Assembly (NCBI RefSeq): GCF_050632395.1
Contig: NZ_CP192600.1
Span: forward strand, 186,001-250,000
From: JAUYQR01 sp050632395
GTDB lineage: Bacteria > Pseudomonadota > Alphaproteobacteria > Rhodobacterales > Rhodobacteraceae
DNA: 64,000 bases
Direction: 5' to 3'
In this document: positions 43,558 through 51,835 of the stretch, piece after piece
Layout of the letters: every line of letters begins with the position of its first letter
Position numbering within the stretch: position 1 is the first letter of the stretch
The notes under the pieces: model-generated
What the model saw: only the letters and a program-made list of their open reading frames with translations
Databases searched by the model: none
Told to the model about the DNA's origin: nothing
Translations under genes and position numbers: made by a program

Positions 43558-45043
43558 AGCGCGGCACGAGCCACACTTCCACCCGCCGGTTCAGATGCCG
43601 CCCCGCCGCCGTTTCGTCGCAAGCCATCGGAAGCGCTTCGCCAAAGCCTTCCACGCGCGGCAGGGCATCGGCGCCAAGGTCGGGCGCCACCACCGCCAGT
43701 TCCTGCGCCACCCGTGCCGCCCGCTCCACCGACAGCGCCAGATTGGCCTCGGCGGCACCGGAGCCATCGGAAAACCCCGCCAGTACCATCTCCTCGTTGC
43801 GAAACTGCCCCGAGGCGATCAGTTGCGCCAGATCGCTGAGGTTCGTCTGCGACTGCGCGTCCAGTGTCGATGACCCATCCTCGAACCGAAAGGTCAGCGA
43901 CAGCCGGTCCGCCCCGTCCATCAGCCCCACCAGCCGTTTCAGATCGGCCAGTGTGATATCGTCGCCTGCCCCCTGAATCGCGTTGATCAGCCGCAGCCCA
44001 TCCGCCGTCATCGCCTGCCGCGAGGTTGACCGGTCCACGTAGCCCGCCGCTGCAACAGCCGCTTGCGCTTCGGGCGTGGCAAGGAACTCAAGAAACTCGC
44101 GCGCCATCAGCGGCAACCGGCGCGGTGGCGTCAGCAGAAAAATCGGCAACGACAGCGGATAATCCTCTGCCTTCACCGCAAGCGGCGTCGGCAACAGCGG
44201 AAACCCGCAACTGTCTGTCAGCGTGAGGATGCGCGCGCGGCCCACCTCGGCGCGGCCGGTGATCGCCAGCGCCCAAGGGTCTTTCGCGACCGCCTCGGCC
44301 AGCGTCGCGAGATCCGGGTGCGCCTCATCCGCGACGATCGGCAGGCCCAAGCGGTCGGTCAGGGCGCGCTGCAGATCGGTGTCGGGCGCCAGCGCGTGCA
44401 GCACGATCGGCATGTCCGGCCCGCCCACTTCGACCCAGTTGTCGACCTCGCCCGACAGCACGCGCGCCAGATCGGTGGTCGACATCTCGGGCGTCGGATT
44501 GTCCGCCGCGACCACCGGCACCAGCGCATCATAGGCCAGCGCCCGTGATCCGAACGGCTTTTCCGGCCGCGATCCGATAGCCAGGTCCGCCCGCCCTTCA
44601 CCCAGCGCAGCGCTGGCCTCGTCCGGCCCAAGCGCCGTAAAGCTCAGCTCTGCCAAGACTTTGTCGGTTTTCGGATCGCGGATCACAGCGGCAAAACCCG
44701 GCGCCTCCTGCGGCTCGAACAGCAGTCCGCGCGCCTCGGCAAAGCGTTGCAGCAGACCCGGCAGCAACGATGCCCCCGCATCGGGCGACCCGGTGAACCG
44801 GATAACCGCCTTGGGCGCGATCAGATCGGGGCAGGCGGGGCCTTCGCAGATCACCCCTTGCCCGTCCACCGTCAACATCCCGTAGGAGGTGTCGATCCGG
44901 TAGAATTCGCCGTCGAAACCCACAAGAGTGCCGGTCAGCACGATACTGCCCTCGCGGGCCACCAGGGTCACGTCCTGGGCAGCGGCAGCCTTAGCAACAA
45001 GAAACGCGGCGAAAATCGCCGCGCGCCCAACCGTCCAACCCAT
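43529..45043 (-). CDS. PstS-like substrate-binding domain fused to an OmpA domain
   Basis: 504-residue exported protein. A signal peptide (MGWTVGRAAIFAAFLVAKAAAA) precedes a short N-terminal segment and a PBP/PstS-like region (about 75-320; FTGSPDAGASLLPGLLQRFAE, IGSRPEKPFGSRALAYDALVPVVAADNP, LARVLSGEVDNWVEVGG, PWALAITGRAEV). The C-terminus is OmpA/MotB-like peptidoglycan binding (about 385-495; FEDGSSTLDAQSQTNL, GFSDGSGAAEANLALSVERA, HLNRRVEVWL). This architecture could hold a ligand-binding domain on the cell wall. The ligand is unknown; phosphate is only a family guess. Only 12 bases separate it from the upstream exported protein gene. Confidence 0.85.
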   Translation of the reverse strand: MGWTVGRAAIFAAFLVAKAAAAQDVTLVAREGSIVLTGTLVGFDGEFYRIDTSYGMLTVDGQGVICEGPACPDLIAPKAVIRFTGSPDAGASLLPGLLQRFAEARGLLFEPQEAPGFAAVIRDPKTDKVLAELSFTALGPDEASAALGEGRADLAIGSRPEKPFGSRALAYDALVPVVAADNPTPEMSTTDLARVLSGEVDNWVEVGGPDMPIVLHALAPDTDLQRALTDRLGLPIVADEAHPDLATLAEAVAKDPWALAITGRAEVGRARILTLTDSCGFPLLPTPLAVKAEDYPLSLPIFLLTPPRRLPLMAREFLEFLATPEAQAAVAAAGYVDRSTSRQAMTADGLRLINAIQGAGDDITLADLKRLVGLMDGADRLSLTFRFEDGSSTLDAQSQTNLSDLAQLIASGQFRNEEMVLAGFSDGSGAAEANLALSVERAARVAQELAVVAPDLGADALPRVEGFGEALPMACDETAAGRHLNRRVEVWLVPRFTDTPASGN

Positions 45044-45055
45044 GACACGCCTGCC

Positions 45056-45958
45056 TCAATTCGAGACGGCGATCTTCACGTCCGGCGAAAGATTCTTCAA
45101 CACCAGAATGTCCCCGGCCTGCCCGCAATCAGGAAGCTGTACCTTGCGCGCCTCGACCGTGACCTTGCCGAACTCCGCCAGGATCGAGTCTGCCTGCATA
45201 ACCCGGCCACAGGTTTCCGAGGTGATGGCAAGTTCAACCTCGACCTCGACGCTGGCGGTCGGATCGGCGGGATAGGTGTAGATTTCGGCAAACATCGGCT
45301 GGTCAACCGACCGGTCGCCAAGAACCATGATCTTCCGGCCGCCGCTGCGCCCGCTGGTTGTGCGTCCGCCAACGAAAATCTTGTCGTCTTCCATGATCCG
45401 CAGGTCGAACACGTCGCTGTCCGTCCATTGCAGGCCAAAGCGCTGCACCGACGCCACGTCGGGCACGAACACCGACCCGACCAGAACTTCCGAATCGGGC
45501 AGGAACACCGACACGATCGCCTCGGTTTCCAGCGCCGGCAGCCTGACTCGCAGCATCCCGTCAGCCGAGGTACGCGCGGCAAAGCTCATCCCGGCGTGGC
45601 GGATGACCAAGCGCTCGCCCTTGGCACAAGGCGTCGAAATCGCGGCGTTGATGATGGCCTCAGGCTCGGCCTCAAGCGTGATCTTCGCATCACAGCCGTC
45701 GGTTGCCGTAGTGCCCGCCAGTGCCGCAAGCTCCGTCACCCCGTCGACCGATGCGCCGAACCCCGTTGTCAGCGATGCCGAGGCGGGCACCAGTGGCACT
45801 TCGGCAGGTTGCTTGATCGTCTGTTCGATCGAACCGCTGGTCGCCGCGTTGATGGATGCCCCCGGCACGCCATGCTTCATCGACTGAACAAAGTGCCCCG
45901 CTGCCAGCGCAACCGCCAACACCGCACCCGTCCGCATCGCTCTGAGCTTAACGTCCAT
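45056..45958 (-). CDS. Uncharacterised exported protein, partner of the PstS/OmpA fusion
   Basis: 300-residue protein with an N-terminal hydrophobic segment (RTGAVLAVALAAGHFV, about residues 9-24) and a long extracytoplasmic part with four cysteines (GCDAK, TPCAK, ETCGR, PDCGQ) that may form disulfides. No recognised domain; the middle has beta-rich stretches and two basic-glycine loops (TTSGRSGGRK). It is 12 bases upstream of the PstS/OmpA gene on the same strand and downstream of secA. ATG 45958 (MDVKLRAM) has GGTGGA nearby and is preferred to the upstream start at 46045. Confidence 0.7.
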   Translation of the reverse strand: MDVKLRAMRTGAVLAVALAAGHFVQSMKHGVPGASINAATSGSIEQTIKQPAEVPLVPASASLTTGFGASVDGVTELAALAGTTATDGCDAKITLEAEPEAIINAAISTPCAKGERLVIRHAGMSFAARTSADGMLRVRLPALETEAIVSVFLPDSEVLVGSVFVPDVASVQRFGLQWTDSDVFDLRIMEDDKIFVGGRTTSGRSGGRKIMVLGDRSVDQPMFAEIYTYPADPTASVEVEVELAITSETCGRVMQADSILAEFGKVTVEARKVQLPDCGQAGDILVLKNLSPDVKIAVSN

Positions 45959-46118
45959 ACTTCCACCGCGAATAGAATCGTACTCGTCGTGGGTAGGCGC
46001 CAATGCGGGCGATCCCGTGTCCTTTCGGGGGAATGTTTCCAGCAAAGTACCGGCGATTGCGCGATAATGCCAAAAAGAGGCCGCTCATTGCCTCATTTTG
46101 ACCTTAATCGCGCAACCG

Positions 46119-48854
46119 TCAGACCAGTTTGCCGTGGCAGTGCTTGAACTTCTCGCCCGATCCGCAGGGGCAAAGATCATTGCGACCGGGGTTTCCCCAG
46201 GTCGTGGGATCGGCCTCGTCGAACCCAGCCATCGCCACGGCGGCCGGGGCCGCAAGGGCAGGTGCCGGGGCAACCGGAGCCGGGGCCGGCGCGCTTGCCG
46301 CAACCGCCGGCTGTGACGCCGCCTGCTGCTGCGCCAGCATCTGGCGCATCATGGCTTCCTGTTCTTCCTTGGTGATCGGACGGATGCGCGACAACTGCTC
46401 CGTCACTTGCTGACGTAGCGAATTCAGCATCGATTCAAACAGTTGGAAGCCTTCGGTCTTGTATTCGTTCAGCGGGTCGCGCTGCGCGTAGCCACGGAAA
46501 CCGACGACCGACCGCAGGTGTTCCAGCCGCAGAAGGTGGTCACGCCACTTCCCGTCTATGGCCTGCAACAGAACCTGCTTTTCGATGTTTTCCATCGTCG
46601 CCAGACCGAAAGCTTCGGTCTTTTCCGCCATCATCTTGTCTGATGCTTCGGCGATCCTCTCACGGATCACGTCCTGATCCACACCCTCTTCCGCAGCCCA
46701 GTTGGCAATCGGCAGGTCCAGCGTCATCTTTTCCCGCAGGTCGGCGGCCAGCCCGGCCGGATCCCACTGGTCGGGGTAGCTTTTCGGCGGCAGGTGCTGG
46801 TCAACAAGGTCCTCGATCACCTGATGGCGCATGTCCATCGCGATTTCCGACACATCTTCCGCCTGCATGATCTCAAGCCGCTGGCTGAAGATCGCCTTGC
46901 GCTGGTCGTTCATCACGTCGTCGAACTTCAGCAACTGCTTGCGGATGTCGAAGTTGCGGCCTTCCACCTTGGCCTGCGCCTTCTCGAGGCTCTTGTTGAC
47001 CCACGGGTGAACAATCGCCTCGCCTTCCTTCATGCCCAGCGAGGACAAAACCTTGTCCAGCCGCTCCGACCCGAAGATGCGCATCAGGTCGTCTTCCAGG
47101 CTCAGGAAGAACGCCGACCGCCCGGGGTCGCCCTGACGGCCCGATCGGCCGCGCAACTGGTTGTCGATGCGGCGGCTTTCGTGGCGTTCCGTCGCCAGAA
47201 CGAACAGCCCGCCCGCAGCCAGAACGGCGGCCTTCTCGTCGGCATGTTCCGCCTCGATCCGCGCGCGCACCTCGTCGGGGTGCAAGTGCGGGTCGGCGGC
47301 CAGCGCCTCAAGCACCTTCATCTCGACGTTGCCGCCAAGCTGGATATCGGTGCCGCGGCCGGCCATGTTGGTTGCAATCGTCACTGCGCCCAATTTGCCG
47401 GCATCAGCCACGATCTGTGCTTCCTGCTCGTGCTGGCGGGCGTTCAGCACGTTGTGCGGAATGCCCTCTTTCTTCAGCAGCTCCGACAATTGCTCTGATT
47501 TCTCGATCGACGTCGTGCCGACCAGAATCGGCTGCCCCTTGGCATTGGCCTCCTTGATCGACTTGACGATGCCCTCGAACTTCTCGCGTGCGGTGCGGTA
47601 AACCTGATCGTGCTCGTCGATCCGCTGGATCGGGCGGTTGGTCGGCACTTCGACCACGCCCAGCCCATAAATCTCGCGAAATTCCTCGGCTTCGGTCGAC
47701 GCCGTGCCGGTCATGCCCGCCAGCTTTTCATATAGCCGGAAATAGTTCTGGAAGGTTACGCTGGCCAGCGTCACGTTCTCCGGCTGGATCTTCACATGCT
47801 CCTTGGCCTCGATCGCCTGGTGCAGGCCGTCCGAAAGACGGCGGCCCTTCATCATCCGGCCGGTGAATTCGTCGATCAGCATCACCTCGCCGTCCCGCAC
47901 GATGTACTGCTGGTCCTTGTGGAACAGCTTGTGCGCCCTCAGTGCCTGGTTGACGTGGTGAACGATGGTCGTACTTTCAGGGTCATAAAGGTTCTGCCCC
48001 TCGGTCAGGATGCCTGCGTCGATCAAGACCTTCTCCAGCGCCTCGTTGCCTTCTTCGGTGAAGGTCACGTTGCGGGCTTTTTCGTCCACCTTGAAATGTT
48101 CGTCCGTCAGGAACGGGATCACCGTATCGACCTTCTGGTAAAGGTCGCTGCGGTCCTGGCTCGGACCCGAGATGATCAAGGGCGTCCGCGCCTCATCGAT
48201 CAGGATCGAGTCCACTTCATCGACGATGGCATAGAAATGCCCGCGCTGCGCCATGTCGGCGATCGACGACTTCATGTTGTCGCGCAGGTAATCGAACCCC
48301 AGCTCGTTGTTCGTGGCATAGGTGATGTCGGCCTGATACGCCGCCCGCTTTTCCGCGTCTTCCTGATGCGGCACCACAACGCCCGTCGTCATACCCAGCG
48401 CCGCGTGGATCTTGCCCATCCACGCCGCATCGCGCCGCACGAGGTAATCGTTCACCGTGACGACATGCACGCCCTTGCCCGCCAGCGCGTTCAGATAGGC
48501 CGGGAACGTCGCCACCAGCGTCTTGCCCTCGCCGGTCTTCATCTCGCTGATGTTGCCCTGGTGCAGGAAGATCCCGCCCTTCAGCTGCACGTCGAACGCG
48601 CGCAGCCCCAGCGCCCGCCGCGCGGCCTCGCGGCAATTGGCAAAGGCTTCCGGCAGCAGGTCGTCCAGGCTTTCACCGCCCTCCTGCACACGTTTTTGGA
48701 ACTCGCGCGTCTTGGCGACGATCTCTTCGTCGCTCAGCGCCATGTACTCCGGCTCCAGCGCGTTGATCTTCGCCACCAGCGGACGGACAGACTTCACCTT
48801 GCGGTCGTTCGGCGTGCCGAACACCTTCCGCGCGATTGCACCTAGACCAAGCAT
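46119..48854 (-). CDS. secA: Preprotein translocase subunit SecA
   Basis: 911-residue ATPase motor of Sec export. Walker A KTGEGKTLVA lies near residue 107, the DEAD-type box in VDEVDSILIDEARTPLIISG, followed by the helicase motor 2 with GTTSIEKSEQLSELL and ATNMAGRGTDIQLG. The C-terminal zinc-binding tail CPCGSGEKFKHCHGK is intact after an Ala/Pro-rich linker. It is transcribed away from the PPIase gene, with a 186-base divergent intergenic region. Confidence 0.98.
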   Translation of the reverse strand: MLGLGAIARKVFGTPNDRKVKSVRPLVAKINALEPEYMALSDEEIVAKTREFQKRVQEGGESLDDLLPEAFANCREAARRALGLRAFDVQLKGGIFLHQGNISEMKTGEGKTLVATFPAYLNALAGKGVHVVTVNDYLVRRDAAWMGKIHAALGMTTGVVVPHQEDAEKRAAYQADITYATNNELGFDYLRDNMKSSIADMAQRGHFYAIVDEVDSILIDEARTPLIISGPSQDRSDLYQKVDTVIPFLTDEHFKVDEKARNVTFTEEGNEALEKVLIDAGILTEGQNLYDPESTTIVHHVNQALRAHKLFHKDQQYIVRDGEVMLIDEFTGRMMKGRRLSDGLHQAIEAKEHVKIQPENVTLASVTFQNYFRLYEKLAGMTGTASTEAEEFREIYGLGVVEVPTNRPIQRIDEHDQVYRTAREKFEGIVKSIKEANAKGQPILVGTTSIEKSEQLSELLKKEGIPHNVLNARQHEQEAQIVADAGKLGAVTIATNMAGRGTDIQLGGNVEMKVLEALAADPHLHPDEVRARIEAEHADEKAAVLAAGGLFVLATERHESRRIDNQLRGRSGRQGDPGRSAFFLSLEDDLMRIFGSERLDKVLSSLGMKEGEAIVHPWVNKSLEKAQAKVEGRNFDIRKQLLKFDDVMNDQRKAIFSQRLEIMQAEDVSEIAMDMRHQVIEDLVDQHLPPKSYPDQWDPAGLAADLREKMTLDLPIANWAAEEGVDQDVIRERIAEASDKMMAEKTEAFGLATMENIEKQVLLQAIDGKWRDHLLRLEHLRSVVGFRGYAQRDPLNEYKTEGFQLFESMLNSLRQQVTEQLSRIRPITKEEQEAMMRQMLAQQQAASQPAVAASAPAPAPVAPAPALAAPAAVAMAGFDEADPTTWGNPGRNDLCPCGSGEKFKHCHGKLV

Positions 48855-49040
48855 GTTTTCTCCGTGGGACGATGATTACGTCATCGTGTGGCTGCCGGAC
48901 TTGCCGGTCCTCGTTGCCTTCCATAGAAGAGCCAAGAAGAAAGCCGGTCGGCCCTGTCTCACGCGACTGTCGCGATTTAAGGGGTAGGCCGGGTATAGTC
49001 AACGTCGCGCGGCCAAAGGCCCGGATCAGGAGATGGTGAA

Positions 49041-49883
49041 ATGACGAAATACGCAGGATTCTGGTCCTCGGTTGCCGCAATCGTGTTCCTTGCAGCCCCT
49101 GTTCTGGCCGAAGGCGAAACCGCTGCCACTGTCGTCGCCACGGTCAACGGCACCGACATCACCCTCGGCCAGATGATCGCACTGAAGGAAACCCTGCCCG
49201 AACAATACCAGACGCTGCCCGATGACGTGCTTTTCAAGGGCATCCTCGACCAGTTGGTGCAACAGGAAGCACTGGCCCAGTCGGTCAAGACTCTGTCCGC
49301 CCGCGACAGCGCCAACATCGAAAACGACCGTCGCGGCTATGTCTCCGGCGTGGCGATCCAGGGCATCGTGCAGACCGCCGTCACCGACGAGGCGCTGCAA
49401 GCCGCCTACGACGCGCGCTTCAAGGATGCCGCACCCAAGACCGAATACAACGCCTCGCATATTCTGGTCGAGACCGAGGAAAAGGCGAACCTCCTGAAGC
49501 AGGAAATCGCTGACGGCGCCGCCTTTGCCGACGTCGCAAAGGCAAATTCCACCGATACCGGCTCGGGCGCCAACGGTGGCGATCTTGGCTGGTTCGGCCT
49601 TGGCATGATGGTCAAGCCGTTCGAGGATGCCGTGGTCACCGCCAAGGTTGGCGAGGTGACCGGCCCGATCAAATCCGATTTCGGCTACCACCTGATCCTC
49701 GTCAAGGAAACCCGCGTCGCTGCCAACCCGACGTTGGATGAATTGCGCGATGAACTGGCGTCTGAACTGGAAAGCGCGGCGATCAAGGCCAAGGTGGATG
49801 AACTGACCGCCGCCGCCACCGTCACCAAGCCGGGCGAAGCAATCGACCCGTCGATCTTGAAGAACACCGCACTGATCGACTGA
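49041..49883 (+). CDS. Periplasmic parvulin-type peptidyl-prolyl isomerase
   Basis: 280-residue exported PPIase of the PrsA/SurA type. The signal peptide is MTKYAGFWSSVAAIVFLAAPVLA. The N-terminal helical chaperone part (residues 25-125) is followed by a parvulin domain (about 133-230; NASHILVETEEKANLL, ANSTDTGSGANGGDLGWFG, VTGPIKSDFGYHLILV). It diverges from secA and lies 27 bases before argJ; this secA/PPIase/argJ layout is conserved in relatives. Likely helps fold exported proteins. Confidence 0.93.
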   Translation: MTKYAGFWSSVAAIVFLAAPVLAEGETAATVVATVNGTDITLGQMIALKETLPEQYQTLPDDVLFKGILDQLVQQEALAQSVKTLSARDSANIENDRRGYVSGVAIQGIVQTAVTDEALQAAYDARFKDAAPKTEYNASHILVETEEKANLLKQEIADGAAFADVAKANSTDTGSGANGGDLGWFGLGMMVKPFEDAVVTAKVGEVTGPIKSDFGYHLILVKETRVAANPTLDELRDELASELESAAIKAKVDELTAAATVTKPGEAIDPSILKNTALID

Positions 49884-49910
49884 TCCGGCAACAAAGGGGG
49901 GGCATTGGGT

Positions 49911-51242
49911 ATGGGCAAGACGGACTGGAAGGCCAAGGCCAAGGCGCTGAAAAAGAAACTGCGCTCCCTGACCGAGGGGGGCGATGCGCCGCCCGCTCCG
50001 GTCAAGAAGGCCAAGCCCGTCTCGCCGCTGGCCCCGGCCAGCTTCCCCGCCCTGCCTACCATCGCCGGCGTCGAATTTGCCGCCGTAGAGGCCGGCGTTC
50101 GCTACCAGAACCGCAAGGACGTGATGCTCGTCCGCCTTGCCCCCGGCACCGCGATGGCCGGGGTCTTCACCCGCTCCACCACCCGGTCGGCCTGCGTGCG
50201 TGATTGCCAGACCAAGCTTGCGATGAAGGTGACCGACGGCTCTGGCGCAGCCATCGTGGTGAACTCCGGCAATTCGAACGCCTTCACTGGCCGTGTGGGC
50301 GATGAGGCCGTCGCCGCCGTCACCTCCGGCGTGGCCGCCGCGCTCGGCATCCCTGCAGCGCGCGTGTTTTCCTCCTCCACCGGCGTCATCGGTGAACCGT
50401 TGCCGCACGACCGCATCACCGCAAAGATTCCCGATCTTGCCGCCGCCTTGCGCGAAGACGCCATCGAAATGGCCGCCCTCGCAATGATGACAACCGATAC
50501 CTTCCCCAAAGGTGCCGCCGCGACCGTTCAGGGCGAAGGCGGCACGATCCACATCGCCGGTATCGCCAAGGGCTCCGGCATGATCGCGCCCGACATGGCG
50601 ACGATGCTGGTCTACATCTTCACCGATGCAAAGATCTCTGCCGCCACCCTGCAAAAGATGCTGTCGCGCAACGTCGATGCCACCTTCAACTCGATCACCG
50701 TCGACAGCGACACCTCAACCTCCGACACGCTCCTTCTCGCCGCCACCGGGCAATCCCCGGCCGCCGAGGTGAAAGGCGCGGTCGCCAAGGCATTTGAAAC
50801 CGCCCTTCATGGCGTGATGCGCGACCTCGCGCTTCAAGTCGTCCGCGACGGCGAAGGCGCCACCAAACTGGTCGAGGTGCGCGTCACGGGCGCCGCCTCC
50901 AACACCGACGCTGCGAAGGCCGCCTTTGCCATCGCCAACTCACCTCTCGTGAAAACTGCCATCGCCGGGCAAGATCCGAACTGGGGCCGCATCGTCGCCG
51001 CCATCGGCAAATCCGGGGCCGAGGCTGACCGGGACCGCCTTTCCATCCGCTTCGGTGACATCCTCGTTGCCGCGAACGGCTGGCGCAACCCTGACTACAA
51101 GGAAGACGACGGTGCCGCCTACATGCAAAAGCCAGAGCTTCTGATCCACGTCGACATGGGCCTCGGCACTGCCAAGCGAAGCGTCTGGACCTGCGACCTC
51201 ACCGCGCGCTACGTCGAAATCAACGCCGACTACCGCTCCTGA
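49911..51242 (+). CDS. argJ: Bifunctional ornithine acetyltransferase / N-acetylglutamate synthase
   Basis: 443-residue ArgJ enzyme of arginine synthesis. It is made as a precursor that cleaves itself between Ala and Thr at KGSGMIAPDMA/TML; Thr231 becomes the nucleophile. The oxyanion-hole region SSSTGVIGEPLP and the C-terminal GQDPNWGRI are present. The first 40 residues form a lysine-rich extension found in relatives. ATG 49911 was chosen; a TTG at 49905 is possible with the same A/G-rich ribosome site. Repeat copy B follows directly after its stop. Confidence 0.96.
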   Translation: MGKTDWKAKAKALKKKLRSLTEGGDAPPAPVKKAKPVSPLAPASFPALPTIAGVEFAAVEAGVRYQNRKDVMLVRLAPGTAMAGVFTRSTTRSACVRDCQTKLAMKVTDGSGAAIVVNSGNSNAFTGRVGDEAVAAVTSGVAAALGIPAARVFSSSTGVIGEPLPHDRITAKIPDLAAALREDAIEMAALAMMTTDTFPKGAAATVQGEGGTIHIAGIAKGSGMIAPDMATMLVYIFTDAKISAATLQKMLSRNVDATFNSITVDSDTSTSDTLLLAATGQSPAAEVKGAVAKAFETALHGVMRDLALQVVRDGEGATKLVEVRVTGAASNTDAAKAAFAIANSPLVKTAIAGQDPNWGRIVAAIGKSGAEADRDRLSIRFGDILVAANGWRNPDYKEDDGAAYMQKPELLIHVDMGLGTAKRSVWTCDLTARYVEINADYRS

Positions 51243-51290
51243 TTTCATCTGTCCTCAAATATCCCACGGGGGTCCGGGGGTGTGAAACCC
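51243..51290. repeat. 48-bp intergenic repeat, copy B (between argJ and mutT)
   Basis: Identical over 48 bases to 11072-11119. Here the G/C arm extends into a perfect hairpin: CCGGGGG (51274-51280) with CCCCCGG (51288-51294), loop TGTGAAA. It lies in the opposite orientation relative to its flanking genes compared with copy A. Its start-like ATATTTGAGGACAGATG on the minus strand leads into no gene here. Confidence 0.9.
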
Positions 51291-51316
51291 CCGGCGGGTC
51301 CCGCAAAGGCCACGCC

Positions 51317-51715
51317 ATGAAAACCGTTCTCGTCTCCGCCGTCGCCCTCATCGATCCCGACGGCCGTGTGCTTCTGGCCCAGCGCCCCGAAGGCAAGTCG
51401 CTGGCCGGGTTGTGGGAGTTTCCGGGCGGCAAGGTCGAACCGGGCGAAACACCAGAGGCCGCCCTGATCCGCGAACTGCACGAAGAACTTGGCATCGACA
51501 CCTGGGCCAGTTGCCTTGCGCCCTTGACCTTCGCCAGCCACGCCTACCCGGAGTTTCACCTGCTGATGCCGCTTTTCGCCTGCCGCAAGTGGCAAGGCAT
51601 CGTCCACGGCCGCGAAGGCCAATCCCTTGCCTGGGTCAAGCCCTCGGCGCTGCGCGACTACCCGATGCCGCCCGCTGACCTGCCGCTGATCCCGATCCTG
51701 CGCGACTGGCTCTGA
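51317..51715 (+). CDS. mutT: 8-oxo-dGTP diphosphatase MutT (Nudix)
   Basis: 132-residue Nudix hydrolase that removes oxidised dGTP. The Nudix box starts at Gly38 (GGKVEPGETPEAALIRELHEELGI), with Glu53, Glu56 and Glu57 as metal ligands. The short N-terminus and length match MutT. It follows argJ and repeat copy B and ends before a strong bidirectional hairpin. Confidence 0.94.
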   Translation: MKTVLVSAVALIDPDGRVLLAQRPEGKSLAGLWEFPGGKVEPGETPEAALIRELHEELGIDTWASCLAPLTFASHAYPEFHLLMPLFACRKWQGIVHGREGQSLAWVKPSALRDYPMPPADLPLIPILRDWL

Positions 51716-51781
51716 CCCCCGCCGATGGCGTGAAGTGTTAACAGAACGTGAATGCGGGAACCAAGTCCTTGAAATGATTGA

Positions 51782-51821
51782 CCCCGCGCCGATGTCCCAC
51801 GGTGGGACACTCGGCGCGGGG
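51782..51821. terminator. Long hairpin between convergent mutT and infB
   Basis: Outer stem of 11 perfect pairs (CCCCGCGCCGA with TCGGCGCGGGG) and an inner stem GTCCCA/TGGGAC with loop CGG. It is placed 66 bases after the mutT stop and 14 before the infB stop, so it can serve both transcripts. T-tracts are short. Confidence 0.8.
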
Positions 51822-51835
51822 ACCATTTCCTGCGG

